From Cyanobacteria bacterium FACHB-471 (GTDB taxonomy: Bacteria > Cyanobacteriota > Cyanobacteriia > Elainellales > Elainellaceae): DNA of 62,582 bases. Positions within the stretch are counted from its first letter, which is position 1; each line of letters opens with the position of its first letter. The position numbers were made by a program, and so were the translations under genes. Below the pieces are notes generated by a model. The model saw only the letters and a program-made list of their open reading frames with translations. It did no database searches and was not told the DNA's origin. Location: the NCBI GenBank assembly GCA_014695345.1, contig JACJOC010000032.1, forward strand, positions 1 to 62,582, given 5' to 3'. Shown here piece by piece: positions 54,334 through 62,483 of this stretch.

Positions 54334-55515
54334 TCAGCCCAATCCGGGCACCGATGCGGTGGCTAGATTGATCGTTTGGTGAGCATATTTTTCTAAAACG
54401 GCATCTTTAACATCAACTCCTAATCCTGGTCGAGTCAACACTTTTGCCTGTCCACGATGCCCAAAGTGAATGCTGGTGCGGCTGACATCTTCACTTAACA
54501 ACAATGTGCCATAGGAGCCTTCCGCAAACACCACCTCTGGTAGCCATGCCGCCAAGTGTCGTCCTGCTGCTGAAAGAATTGCCGTTTCACCCACCTGACA
54601 GCCGACCTGAAGCCGAATTCCAGACGCTTGAGCCAGTTGAGCGATCGCAATGGTATGTGCCAATCCTCCACATTTGGAAATCCGCAGGTTGAAGAACTGA
54701 CACGCTTTTGCTGCGATCAGTGCTTGAGCATCCTCCAGGGTAATCAAAGATTCATCTGCCATTTGAGGAATGGGAGAGGCTGAGCGCACGGCTGCTAGAT
54801 CTGCCGGATTGCCGCGCGATATCATCTGTTCAGCGCTGTCAATTTTGAATTCTGCCAACGTTTGACAGGCAGCAATGGCAGACTGAACTGAATAAACCCC
54901 ATTGCCGTCAATCCGCAGAGATAGGTCATCTCCCACTACCTCACGAATGGCTGCAATGCGATCGCGATCGTTTTCTCCTGTCACTTTCACTTTGAGCTGC
55001 GAAATTCCCAGTTGCTTAAATCGCCTGGCGTTCTTTGCGGCTGACTCAACCGTGCTAGATGTGATCACGCCGCTGTAGGTGATAAGAGAACGCTGAGGAG
55101 GAAGCAATTCTCCTAGCGAGCGTTGCTGAGACTTGAGCAAACAATCGACCAATGCCAGTTCAAATCCGGTACGGGCGGCATTCCAGGCAACAACAGTATC
55201 AGAAGTCCCGGCAGGAAGGGTGGCGGCGATCGCCTTTAACCAATCCAATGACGACTCCAGATCGAGAGGAGCAGTAGAGTAATCTGCCTGCCGCACGGCT
55301 GCCCATAGCGTATCTGCCATAAACTCAAGGCAAGACTCTACCGTTTCCCCAGTCACATAAGGACGAGCCACGGCTTCTCCGTAGCCAACGGTGCCGTCTG
55401 ATGCCTTGAGGCGCACGACGATCGAATCGGAATAGGTGCGAGATTTAATGCTGTGGGCAAAGGCTTCTATAAACGGAATCCGTAGTGCAAACAGCGTTGC
55501 TTCAATGATTCTCAT
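54334..55515 (-). CDS. Enolase-superfamily enzyme, muconate-lactonizing subgroup
   Basis: All catalytic residues are readable: K175-x-K177 (QLKVKVTG), metal ligands D203 (RIDGNG), E229 (SAEQ) and D254 (ADES), and K281 (RISKCGG). The late loop is GCQVGETAILSAAG. The subgroup includes dipeptide epimerases, muconate cycloisomerases and o-succinylbenzoate synthases; a DxD specificity motif of Ala-Glu epimerases is not evident, so the reaction is open (epimerisation or cycloisomerisation of an acid). Its ATG overlaps the upstream stop by 4 nt. Confidence 0.88.
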   Translation of the reverse strand: MRIIEATLFALRIPFIEAFAHSIKSRTYSDSIVVRLKASDGTVGYGEAVARPYVTGETVESCLEFMADTLWAAVRQADYSTAPLDLESSLDWLKAIAATLPAGTSDTVVAWNAARTGFELALVDCLLKSQQRSLGELLPPQRSLITYSGVITSSTVESAAKNARRFKQLGISQLKVKVTGENDRDRIAAIREVVGDDLSLRIDGNGVYSVQSAIAACQTLAEFKIDSAEQMISRGNPADLAAVRSASPIPQMADESLITLEDAQALIAAKACQFFNLRISKCGGLAHTIAIAQLAQASGIRLQVGCQVGETAILSAAGRHLAAWLPEVVFAEGSYGTLLLSEDVSRTSIHFGHRGQAKVLTRPGLGVDVKDAVLEKYAHQTINLATASVPGLG

Positions 55516-56228
55516 GCCATTGGCTCCATCATTTGAGTTTCTGTTGCTAGGGCGATCGCACCAAAATAGCGTTTGATGAAGATGTTTTCGCGGAAGGTGA
55601 TGTCGAGAATAGCCTCTAGTTCTGATGGGTCAATCTCGTAGTAGTCCACATAGTGCGCGACTGACAGTAAGCCCTCTTCAGCATGGCGAATATCCACTTC
55701 AGAGTGGTGATAAAACCATTCCAGATGATTTGGGGATAGCTGCCGATGGGTTTCTAACGCTTTACCGATGCGGCTTGAGAGCCGAGATAACATCCACTCA
55801 AAACAGGTTACTTCTAACAGGATGGATAACCCCAACTCCTTTATCGTGCCAAACATCAGGGGATCGGTACACATCACCCGGAGCTGTTCTTGGGCGGCAC
55901 GAGTCAGCTCAGCCTGCGCTGTTTCATCAAACCCTGCTGCTGCTGCTAACTGGTACAGCAACCCTGGATGGGAGATTCCTGCTTCATCTAGTCCCAGCTC
56001 TTCCAGCATGTTGTGCCTGATTTGCGGTGCCGCTTCCGGGGGAGAAACTGCATAGAGAAATGCCAAAATCTGCGGGCTCTTTAAATGGGTTTGACACAAG
56101 TTAGCAATGAATTGATCGTAGAACTCGACAGGAGCTTTGCCAGATTCTAACTGCTGAAAGCTAGACGAATGTTCAAAGAATTTAGCCTGTGCTGCGTACT
56201 GAGATTCGATTAGGGAGTGAATAGTCAT
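55512..56228 (-). CDS. Heme-oxygenase-like diiron oxidase (HDO) family protein
   Basis: The 238-residue all-helical protein carries the diiron pattern of HDOs such as SznF: E77-x9-H87 (LEELGLDEAGISH), E139 (LLEVTCFEW) and H175-x3-D179-x2-H182 (HSEVDIRH). Enzymes of this group use Fe2 and O2 for N-oxygenation, desaturation or C-C cleavage of amino-acid-derived compounds. Its stop is overlapped by the enolase gene (4 nt). The three-gene run suggests one pathway: the enolase and oxidase modify an acid, and the GH3 ligase activates it. Confidence 0.85.
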   Translation of the reverse strand: MTIHSLIESQYAAQAKFFEHSSSFQQLESGKAPVEFYDQFIANLCQTHLKSPQILAFLYAVSPPEAAPQIRHNMLEELGLDEAGISHPGLLYQLAAAAGFDETAQAELTRAAQEQLRVMCTDPLMFGTIKELGLSILLEVTCFEWMLSRLSSRIGKALETHRQLSPNHLEWFYHHSEVDIRHAEEGLLSVAHYVDYYEIDPSELEAILDITFRENIFIKRYFGAIALATETQMMEPMA

Positions 56229-56731
56229 AATGTTGAAGCGTAGTGTTTGGGAATGCGCTGGTTGATGTATTCTCTGGTTGTGTTGCGCCTTACATTATTG
56301 AAAAATTCACCGTGGACGAGCGCAACCAGTGTTGAGCTTTTCAAGTTGTCCCAAATTTTCGTTCTTCTTCTGGATGGATAAAAGTTACTGAAACTCCAGC
56401 TTATATCCATCTGCTGTCCATTAAAGAGCTATTTGTCAGTTTTAAAGCGCCTTTCAACCCACCCGACTGCTTTCAACCCGCCCAATTCTTCACTAAATCA
56501 GGTCTCCTTTCTACTAGGAACGTCAATGGTAAAAACAGTACTTGAGCAACTGCCATTTTTGATGAGCTTATCGCTCGGGGTTAATACGGAATCTAGTCAT
56601 GATGCGCTGTAGACACAGAAGGGCAGGGCAATCGCTGCTGCCTAGAGCGTCTGCCGTACTCAAGCGCCGAATAAAGGCGATCGCAGTGCAGCCAGACGCA
56701 ACTTAAAACTTGCATCAGTGAGGAAGTCAGG
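56229..56731. other. Intergenic region, no gene seen
   Basis: These 503 bp contain the promoter of the HDO/enolase/GH3 run and of the plus-strand deacetylase. Two direct copies of CTTTCAACCC lie near 56450-56480. No coding frame or RNA gene is evident. Confidence 0.5.
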
Positions 56732-57346
56732 ATGCCACGGATTGCTTTTACCTTTGATGATGATCCTAAAACAGAACCGATTGCAGGAACCCCTGAACTG
56801 TTGCGGGTAATTCGTGAACTCAATCAGCAGCAGTACAACATAAAAGTGTCTTTTTTTGTGGTCGGTGTGAATGCTAAAAAGCACCTTGATCTGCTCAAAG
56901 CAATGGCTGAGCAAGGTCATGAAATTGGCAATCACTCCTTTAGCCATCGCAACCTGGCAAAGCTATCTGTGGATGAGGCTATTGATGATGTGCGTAGAAA
57001 TCATGATCTCATCACCCAAACGATTCAACGTTCTCCCACTTATTTCCGTGCGCCCTATGGAGCATTAACGAAGAAGCTGCATGATGAGATTGTTAGACAG
57101 TTTCCGAGCTATCGCTGCGTCGGTTGGCACACTCCCCACGATGAAAAAGATAGTGCCGATACTGCTTTTATGCAACGCATGATGGTGAGTAGAGCATTTG
57201 ATGGTCGGGTCGTGCTTGCTCACACTTGGAAGCAGCCTACTCTTTATGCGATGCGTAATATCTTTACGGCTTTACGCGATCGCAGCTATCAGTTTGTCAC
57301 TGTTCGTGACCTGAATGCTTTGCCTTCACATCCATTAGTGAATTAG
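56732..57346 (+). CDS. Polysaccharide deacetylase (CE4)
   Basis: The 204-residue enzyme has the NodB-like motifs: TFDDDP (D9-D11), HSFSH (H68-x-x-x-H72) and RAPYG (R106), and a late LAHTWKQPT. It removes N- or O-acetyl groups from polysaccharides such as chitin, peptidoglycan or capsule. There is no signal peptide, unusual for a cell-wall enzyme, so it may act on precursors in the cytoplasm. GAGGAAG precedes the ATG. The gene is alone. Confidence 0.9.
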   Translation: MPRIAFTFDDDPKTEPIAGTPELLRVIRELNQQQYNIKVSFFVVGVNAKKHLDLLKAMAEQGHEIGNHSFSHRNLAKLSVDEAIDDVRRNHDLITQTIQRSPTYFRAPYGALTKKLHDEIVRQFPSYRCVGWHTPHDEKDSADTAFMQRMMVSRAFDGRVVLAHTWKQPTLYAMRNIFTALRDRSYQFVTVRDLNALPSHPLVN

Positions 57347-57454
57347 GTTAAGAAGTTAGGTTTTCTTGTCAACATAAAACTGGGGGCGATCGCACTGATA
57401 ATCTTTCAGCGATCGATGTGTCTTGGGGTTATTGTACGCCTTCAAGTGGTTCAA

Positions 57455-57811
57455 TCAACTTTGATTTAATTCAATGTTGATTGAAGTAATTTCAGGCACT
57501 TTACCCTTGGCAAAGTGGTAAATGTCACAAGATGCAACTGTAGACAATTCATTGCCAGTCGATCCGTATTCGGCGAGGCTATCTATTACTACACAGTTCT
57601 CACTGAGAATAGTTCTGAATTTGCTAAATTTTGTTTTAACCGTTGCTAAATGCGTTGCCGACTTTTCACAGGACTGAATTACATTGTCTCTGCCGTCAAA
57701 CTGTTGACCACCTACATTATTCCGTCGAATATGATCTGACCAGTATGGATAAGTGAGTTCAAATTTGTGACTAGAAAATGCTTCTGCTATTTGCTTAGAT
57801 GTAAGTTCCAC
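57455..57811 (-). CDS. NTF2/SnoaL-like small protein
   Basis: The 118-residue product has an NTF2-like pattern: LTSKQIAEAFSSHKFELTYPYWSDHIRRNNVGGQQFDGRDNVIQSCEKSATHL, then strand segments NCVVIDSLAEYGS and ITSINIELN. The start is a GTG preceded by an unusually strong Shine-Dalgarno (GGAGGGG), which decides it. The function is unknown. It is upstream of the MAPEG gene on the same strand, separated by 182 bp. Confidence 0.65.
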   Translation of the reverse strand: MELTSKQIAEAFSSHKFELTYPYWSDHIRRNNVGGQQFDGRDNVIQSCEKSATHLATVKTKFSKFRTILSENCVVIDSLAEYGSTGNELSTVASCDIYHFAKGKVPEITSINIELNQS

Positions 57812-57993
57812 TTATCCCCTCCTGTCTTCACCCTTATCTTTTACTCTCTATTTTACTTAGAACCCAGTTATTTGACTTTAATAATCAGCTGTTTCGCGTT
57901 CCTATTTCCTCGCCAGATGTTATTCAAATTAGTACCGAACTAAGCCTTGAAGCTCAAGCAGTGACTACATATAACTACATACAAAAAGGTGCA

Positions 57994-58503
57994 TCATGAC
58001 GCATCCCACAGGATGGCGATCGCACTGGAGTATATGCAGGCAGCAGCACCAACAATGTAAACAAACCAAGTTAGGAAAAATCCGACTGCGCGACTAGGTG
58101 AGGGACCATAGGTGGTAATTAAGCCCCATGCGTGGGCTACCCGTCCTATCGTTAGCGCACTCCCTATCAGCCAAAGTATCCAAGGCGACGAATGCATCAA
58201 CTCTAAGGTTATGATAAACAACAGCCCTAATGGTACGTATTCTGTAAAATTTCCATAGGCACGTACCTTGCGCTGAAGAATGCCATCGTCAGCTTTGGTG
58301 AGCAGGGATTTTTGAGTACAGTTTTCCACAAAAGCTGCCCATTTGTTGGGACGTTCAAGGTAATTAGGCTGGTTTATAAGTGCTGCTTCAGTTTCTCCAT
58401 GCCAGATGCGAGTTCGAGTACGTTCCATAACGACAATGTAAGACAAAGCAAACGCAATAAAACCATTAAGCCCAACGAAAAAGGTTGAAATGGGGATAGA
58501 CAT
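57994..58503 (-). CDS. MAPEG-family membrane protein
   Basis: From the ATG at 58503 it has about 169 residues and four hydrophobic spans (SIPISTFFVGLNGFIAFALSYIVV; GLLFIITLELM; PWILWLIGSALTIGRVAHAWG; FFLTWFVYIVGAAACIYSSAI). The loop with QPNYLERPNKWAAFVEN then KVRAYGNFTEYVPLGL matches MAPEG, a family of membrane glutathione transferases and peroxidases. The open frame extends to 58569 without conserved residues. It is divergent from the LuxR-type regulator, 80 bp apart, which may control it. Confidence 0.85.
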   Translation of the reverse strand: MSIPISTFFVGLNGFIAFALSYIVVMERTRTRIWHGETEAALINQPNYLERPNKWAAFVENCTQKSLLTKADDGILQRKVRAYGNFTEYVPLGLLFIITLELMHSSPWILWLIGSALTIGRVAHAWGLITTYGPSPSRAVGFFLTWFVYIVGAAACIYSSAIAILWDAS

Positions 58504-58583
58504 AGAACATCTAAATTGCAGACCAGTTCTACAAAATAAAGTCTTACAACCCTTTAACCAAGTCCCCAACTGGGTATAAATCT

Positions 58584-59273
58584 ATGAAATTTGCCCCTTT
58601 GATCGAAAAAATCACTACGGTCTCAAATGAAGCACAATTACGCTCTTGCTTCATGAGCTACGCGGGTGAGCTGGTAGGAGCTACGGCTTGGGGCTTGGAT
58701 TTGCTCGATAGCCGTTTTCGAGTATTTGAGTCAGATCTTTGGGGACTGCCAGATACGTTTCGAGATCACTATCAAGATATTGGGCAAAGTGCAGATTTAG
58801 TGAGCCAACAAATGATACGGCAGCAAATTCCGGTTCACCATCTATCAGTTCAGTCTTTAGAGGATTGGCACCAAAGCGACCTTTATCAGAATGTATTCCG
58901 TATTTATGGGGTCGAACATGGCATGGTTGCACCACTAATCGGGGTAGGTCGGCTGATTGGTGGAATCTATTTTATGCGTGGGAAAGAGCTTCCTGCCTTT
59001 GGTGACCCTGATCTAATTCAAGTCAGTTCTCTATGTCAACATTTATCCGTGCGTTTAGCAACTTTGCGTCTTGCGATCGCTCCATCTATAGTCAACGGTT
59101 TAACACCACGAGAAATTGACATTGCGGAATTAGTTGCCCAAGGCTTCAGCAATCGAGAAATCGCCTTAAAGTTGAATATCAGTCGTGATGCTGTAAAACA
59201 GGTACTCAAGCGAATATTTCGGAAGCTAGACGTTTCTGCCCGTGCTGAAATGGTTGCGAAGTTAAAGGTTTGA
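58584..59273 (+). CDS. LuxR-type transcriptional regulator with a GAF/autoinducer-like sensor domain
   Basis: The N-terminal 150 residues form a ligand-binding domain resembling GAF or LuxR autoinducer folds (GATAWGLDLLDSRFRVFESDLWG, GVEHGMVAPLIGVGRLIGGIYFMRG). The C-terminal LuxR helix-turn-helix reads LTPREIDIAELVAQGFSNREIALKLNISRDAVKQVLKRIF. No LuxI synthase is present, so it may sense a host, environmental or internal signal. It is divergent from the MAPEG gene. Confidence 0.9.
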   Translation: MKFAPLIEKITTVSNEAQLRSCFMSYAGELVGATAWGLDLLDSRFRVFESDLWGLPDTFRDHYQDIGQSADLVSQQMIRQQIPVHHLSVQSLEDWHQSDLYQNVFRIYGVEHGMVAPLIGVGRLIGGIYFMRGKELPAFGDPDLIQVSSLCQHLSVRLATLRLAIAPSIVNGLTPREIDIAELVAQGFSNREIALKLNISRDAVKQVLKRIFRKLDVSARAEMVAKLKV

Positions 59274-59339
59274 TTTCACGGGTCTAACTCTAAACACGAC
59301 AAATGAGCTTTCGGCAGCTACTCTAACCAAGCCCTAGCT

Positions 59340-59873
59340 TCATTGGTTGCCGCCATAGGGGTAGAACACACCAGCGGAAAACGACCCTGATGGGCAGGGT
59401 GGTTCGGCAACAGTAGCATCAGCAGGTTCAGTTGGGGCAGATTGAGAAGGGGTGTTAGTAACACAAATAGAGCCACTAATTGGGCTGTTGCTATAGGCTT
59501 GAGTCCGACTAGCTTCAGGAATAACAAAAATCTGAGCAGATAAACTACGGAGGTTAGATTGATTAGCTATAGCCGTCATGTAAACCTTCGTTGGTGTTAC
59601 TTGAGCGATTTGGTAGCTGTAGTTATCGTCTGAGGGGGGAAGTCCTTCCCTAAATTCTCCGCCCGTGGCAGAGAATTTTACTTGGGTGTCATAAATTGAG
59701 AATTGTTCGTTAATCATCATCGATAAGTTTGCTAGGGCGGCAGACTCCGCTGCTGATAAATCTGACAGTTGCCCAGGCTCCGCTGCTGATTCTGATGCCG
59801 ATTGACTTGTACAGGCTGAGATAGTGATTACCGTGCTGATTAAACTGAGTAGCAGAAGATAAGCTTTCATCAT
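59340..59873 (-). CDS. Type IV pilin-like G/H family lipoprotein
   Basis: From the ATG at 59873 the protein starts MMKAYLLLLSLISTVITISAC, a lipoprotein signal with lipobox ISAC. The mature part has the pattern YSYQIAQVTPTKVYMTAIA, FVIPEASRTQAYSNSP and a Cys pair (GSICVTN, PPCPSGS), seen in cyanobacterial pilin-like G/H proteins. It is probably an exported lipoprotein on the inner membrane. The frame is open to 59921. Confidence 0.75.
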   Translation of the reverse strand: MMKAYLLLLSLISTVITISACTSQSASESAAEPGQLSDLSAAESAALANLSMMINEQFSIYDTQVKFSATGGEFREGLPPSDDNYSYQIAQVTPTKVYMTAIANQSNLRSLSAQIFVIPEASRTQAYSNSPISGSICVTNTPSQSAPTEPADATVAEPPCPSGSFSAGVFYPYGGNQ

Positions 59874-59945
59874 TTCTTTGATTTTAATATTTGAATAGTT
59901 TTTGAATCTCAAAGTAGACACAGCTGTTCCTATACAGATGCTCTA

Positions 59946-60497
59946 TTACATAGGCTTGCGTGAAGAAAAGATAAGAAAAAGTGGAATTCGCTTACGTCGT
60001 TCATACGTTTGCCTGTCGTCAAAGTGGTTGCGTTGTGGCTTTGCTTCACGCAGTTCTTCAACCCGAAGCCCTGCAGTCTGAAGCAGATGAAAATAGTCTT
60101 CAATGGTGCGATGATATTTTTGTACAGTATTCCCCAACCAATCGGTAACCCTTACTCCGGTTGAAAAGTAGTTGTCAACCACCCAATCTTGACGGGGCGT
60201 TCCATCAACCCAACCCCGATCGCATGATGTGATCACGGGATGTCCAACCGAAAAGACAAACTGTGCCCCAGCAGCGAGTGTACGGAAGATATTGGTGAAA
60301 ACTGGTGCAAGGTCAGCAACATAGTGGAGTGCAAGTCTTGCCAGTACTAGATCAAATGCTGCAGGTGGACCCTCTAAGATCAGTTCTGCATCAACTGCCT
60401 GGTATCCCAATGGAATAATGACCATGTGTTGAGAGTTACATATCTCGGGCAGCCCTATTAACGGTTGGCAAAAATGGGCAAGATGAATGCTACTCAT
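59946..60497 (-). pseudogene. Methyltransferase fragment lacking the SAM-binding N-terminus
   Basis: The 183-residue product has the later half of a class I SAM methyltransferase: FDLVLARLALHYVADLAPVFTNIFRTL, then FVFSVGHPVITSCDRGWVDGTPRQDW and a C-terminal tail RRKRIPLFLIFSSRKP. The glycine-rich motif I (L-G-C-G-x-G) and motif II, which should lie about 80 residues upstream, are missing; the first 30 residues do not resemble the family. The likely cause is a 5' deletion. Activity is improbable. Confidence 0.7.
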
Positions 60498-60863
60498 GAT
60501 ATTTCTTCTACAAGCAACCGAAGTATATTACTATACATAGTGTTCTGCTATTGGCGATCGCACTTCGTTAAAGGCTGATTCGCATCACGGAAGTATTAAC
60601 CCTTCGAGATACGCAGAAACTCCTTGAGACTATCTGCGCCCTCCATAGTCTCAAAAATTCACAAACCTTTGCGCTAGATGGGCTTGTGGTGTTGGAGCAG
60701 TCAAGGTAGGGTGCGTTGCTGCTAAGCAAACGCACCAACTCATAATGCTTGAATGTTCAACAGTGATTCTGACTGTAGCTACACAAAGTTAAAAGTGTGT
60801 TATTACGCACCCTGTGAGATGGCGATCGCACTGGAAAGTTACAGTTATGCCAATTGTCCTGAT
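60498..60863. other. Intergenic region with a GGTGCGTT hairpin
   Basis: GGTGCGTT (60710-60717) and AACGCACC (60729-60736) form a stem of the common TAGGGTGCGTT repeat class. A 63-codon plus-strand frame at 60753-60944 overlaps the next gene and has no features. Nothing else is visible. Confidence 0.5.
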
Positions 60864-61208
60864 CTACGAGTGCAAAAGCTTTGTGCCGAGCTTGTAGATG
60901 TAGGTATCCACAGTGGTTCTGTCTTTGAGCTTCGCTGTCGTTAGGACACGCTCATAACCTTGACCCTCAAACTGATCCAGGCGAGTCCAGTGCTCAGTCA
61001 ACCTCTCGGAGCTAAAGAGAAAACCTTCAATTCCGTCGCCATCCTTATCCAAGACAATGCCTGGGTAGCCAACCGCTGCACCCCAGCCTTCTGGAAGCAA
61101 CATGCCAGTGACAGTTGCTGGCTCCCACTCTCCCAGAACATCCGCTAGAACGTGTTCATTGGGTCGACCTGGGGCGAGCGTTCCGTAAACGAAAAGTCGG
61201 TGGTGCAT
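60864..61208 (-). CDS. AIG2/gamma-glutamylcyclotransferase-like protein
   Basis: The 114-residue product begins MHHRLFVYGTLAPGRPNEHVL (F-V-Y-G-T-L, the substrate-binding loop), then VTGMLLPEGWGAAVGYPGIVLD, EGFLFSSERLTEHWTRLDQFEGQGYER (with the Glu in LDQFEG catalytic in the family). These enzymes release 5-oxoproline from gamma-glutamyl peptides; some homologues are inactive. The gene follows the HAD gene by 18 nt, so they are probably co-transcribed. Confidence 0.88.
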   Translation of the reverse strand: MHHRLFVYGTLAPGRPNEHVLADVLGEWEPATVTGMLLPEGWGAAVGYPGIVLDKDGDGIEGFLFSSERLTEHWTRLDQFEGQGYERVLTTAKLKDRTTVDTYIYKLGTKLLHS

Positions 61209-61226
61209 TGAAATTATTACCTGTTG

Positions 61227-61898
61227 TCAACTACTCTCAAACTGCTGAAGAACGAAGGGAATTTCATTGAGTTCAGTGATAGTTGCATCTGCTCCTTTTA
61301 CCTCCTCCCAGTTCAAACTCCGTTTCCAAATCGCTCTCATTCCAGCATTCTTTGCACCCATAATATCTGCTTCAGGATGATCGCCAACAAACACACTTCT
61401 AATAGAAGTTACTCCCAATTGCTTCATAGCTCTGTGGAAAATTTCTGCTTGTGGTTTTCTCACTTGCTCAATTTCAGAAATTAAGATCACCTCAAAATAA
61501 TCTTGAATTTTTAATCCTTCAATCGCACGAGTTTGAAACGTTCCCAAACCATTACTCACGATGCCCAACAAGTAGCCTTGCTGCTTCAGTTCACTTAATA
61601 CCTCAGCGAGAAAAGGAAATGGAACACAATGAGCCTGAAACTGTGTCTCGTAATCCTGAAGTAACGCCTGCCAACCTAAACCTCTTACCCCAAACTCTGC
61701 AACCAGTTCTTGATAAACTTCATCTTTCCAAACATGACCATGACAATCTAGTTCGATGAATCTGCTAACGTAATCGGCTTTAGGAATGTGGCTTAAGTAG
61801 TTGCCGAGTCTGCCATATTGGGCTGCAATAAATCGCTGAATTGATGTATCCCGATCGAGCAACGTTCCATCGAGATCGAAAAGAACTGCTTCAATCAT
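61227..61898 (-). CDS. HAD-family hydrolase
   Basis: From the ATG at 61898 the 223-residue protein has HAD motifs I (LFDLDGTLLDRDTS), II (GIVSNGLGTFQT), III (QVRKPQAEIF) and IV (FVGDHPEADIMGAKNAG). The cap domain resembles the pyrophosphatase/noncanonical nucleotidase type. The substrate is unknown. The frame opens at 61916 without extra conserved residues. The AIG2-like gene follows 18 nt downstream. Confidence 0.9.
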   Translation of the reverse strand: MIEAVLFDLDGTLLDRDTSIQRFIAAQYGRLGNYLSHIPKADYVSRFIELDCHGHVWKDEVYQELVAEFGVRGLGWQALLQDYETQFQAHCVPFPFLAEVLSELKQQGYLLGIVSNGLGTFQTRAIEGLKIQDYFEVILISEIEQVRKPQAEIFHRAMKQLGVTSIRSVFVGDHPEADIMGAKNAGMRAIWKRSLNWEEVKGADATITELNEIPFVLQQFESS

Positions 61899-62018
61899 CC
61901 ATCGAACTCCCAACACTGTTTCTAACTATGCTCCCACGACTGAAACGAAACAGCTAACGACGGTGTTCAGAAGCTGCTACATTTGCAGGACGATTGTTAG
62001 CTGCTATGTAACATCGCG

Positions 62019-62048
62019 TTAGGGAAAGCGCTATGGCGCTTTCCCTAA
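62019..62048. terminator. Hairpin at the 3' end of the DUF6463-type gene
   Basis: TTAGGGAAAGCGC (62019-62031) and GCGCTTTCCCTAA (62036-62048) form a perfect 13-bp stem with a TATG loop. It overlaps the last codons of the DUF6463-type gene, so the stop lies within it. No U run follows. Confidence 0.4.
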
Positions 62049-62429
62049 GGATTCCTTACGGTTATGCGAATTAGCTAGAATCAATAGCGCTGGAGGAAGG
62101 ATGAGCCAAAGTCCTGAAATTGGTTCAAGAGTAATTCCAACAACAGCCGTTAGAAGGAGAATCCAGCCAGGAAAACTTGGCAAGGCAACGTTGTTTGTTT
62201 GCGCCCAACAGCACAACTGCCCAATTAAGAGAAGAAATGGTGTGATCATCATGCACCAAAATGCATCTTCTCGGTCATAAAAAGGAGCCAATGGATGTGG
62301 TGCAACTGCGTTGAACCAACCCGCCTGCACTATATCCATTAAAGGGTCAGCAAATTGCCATCCAGTGATTAAAGCATGTAAAACACCTGTACAAATTAAC
62401 CAATATCCACTCACTTGAAGCATCTTCAT
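62031..62429 (-). CDS. Four-span membrane protein, DUF6463-like
   Basis: From the ATG at 62429 (AGAGG just upstream) the product has about 132 residues: YWLICTGVLHALITGW, FWCMMITPFLLLIGQLCCW, PGWILLLTAVVGITLEP and SGLWLILPPALLILANSH are hydrophobic spans. The G-V-L-H and W-F-N-A-V-x-P-h elements fit the DUF6463 pattern. The function is unknown. An ATG at 62447 is in frame with a weaker Shine-Dalgarno. Confidence 0.7.
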   Translation of the reverse strand: MKMLQVSGYWLICTGVLHALITGWQFADPLMDIVQAGWFNAVAPHPLAPFYDREDAFWCMMITPFLLLIGQLCCWAQTNNVALPSFPGWILLLTAVVGITLEPISGLWLILPPALLILANSHNRKESLGKAP

Positions 62430-62483
62430 CTCAATCCTCTCTTGCATACGCTACCGTATGGTTATAGGTTATTAACCCGGCAA

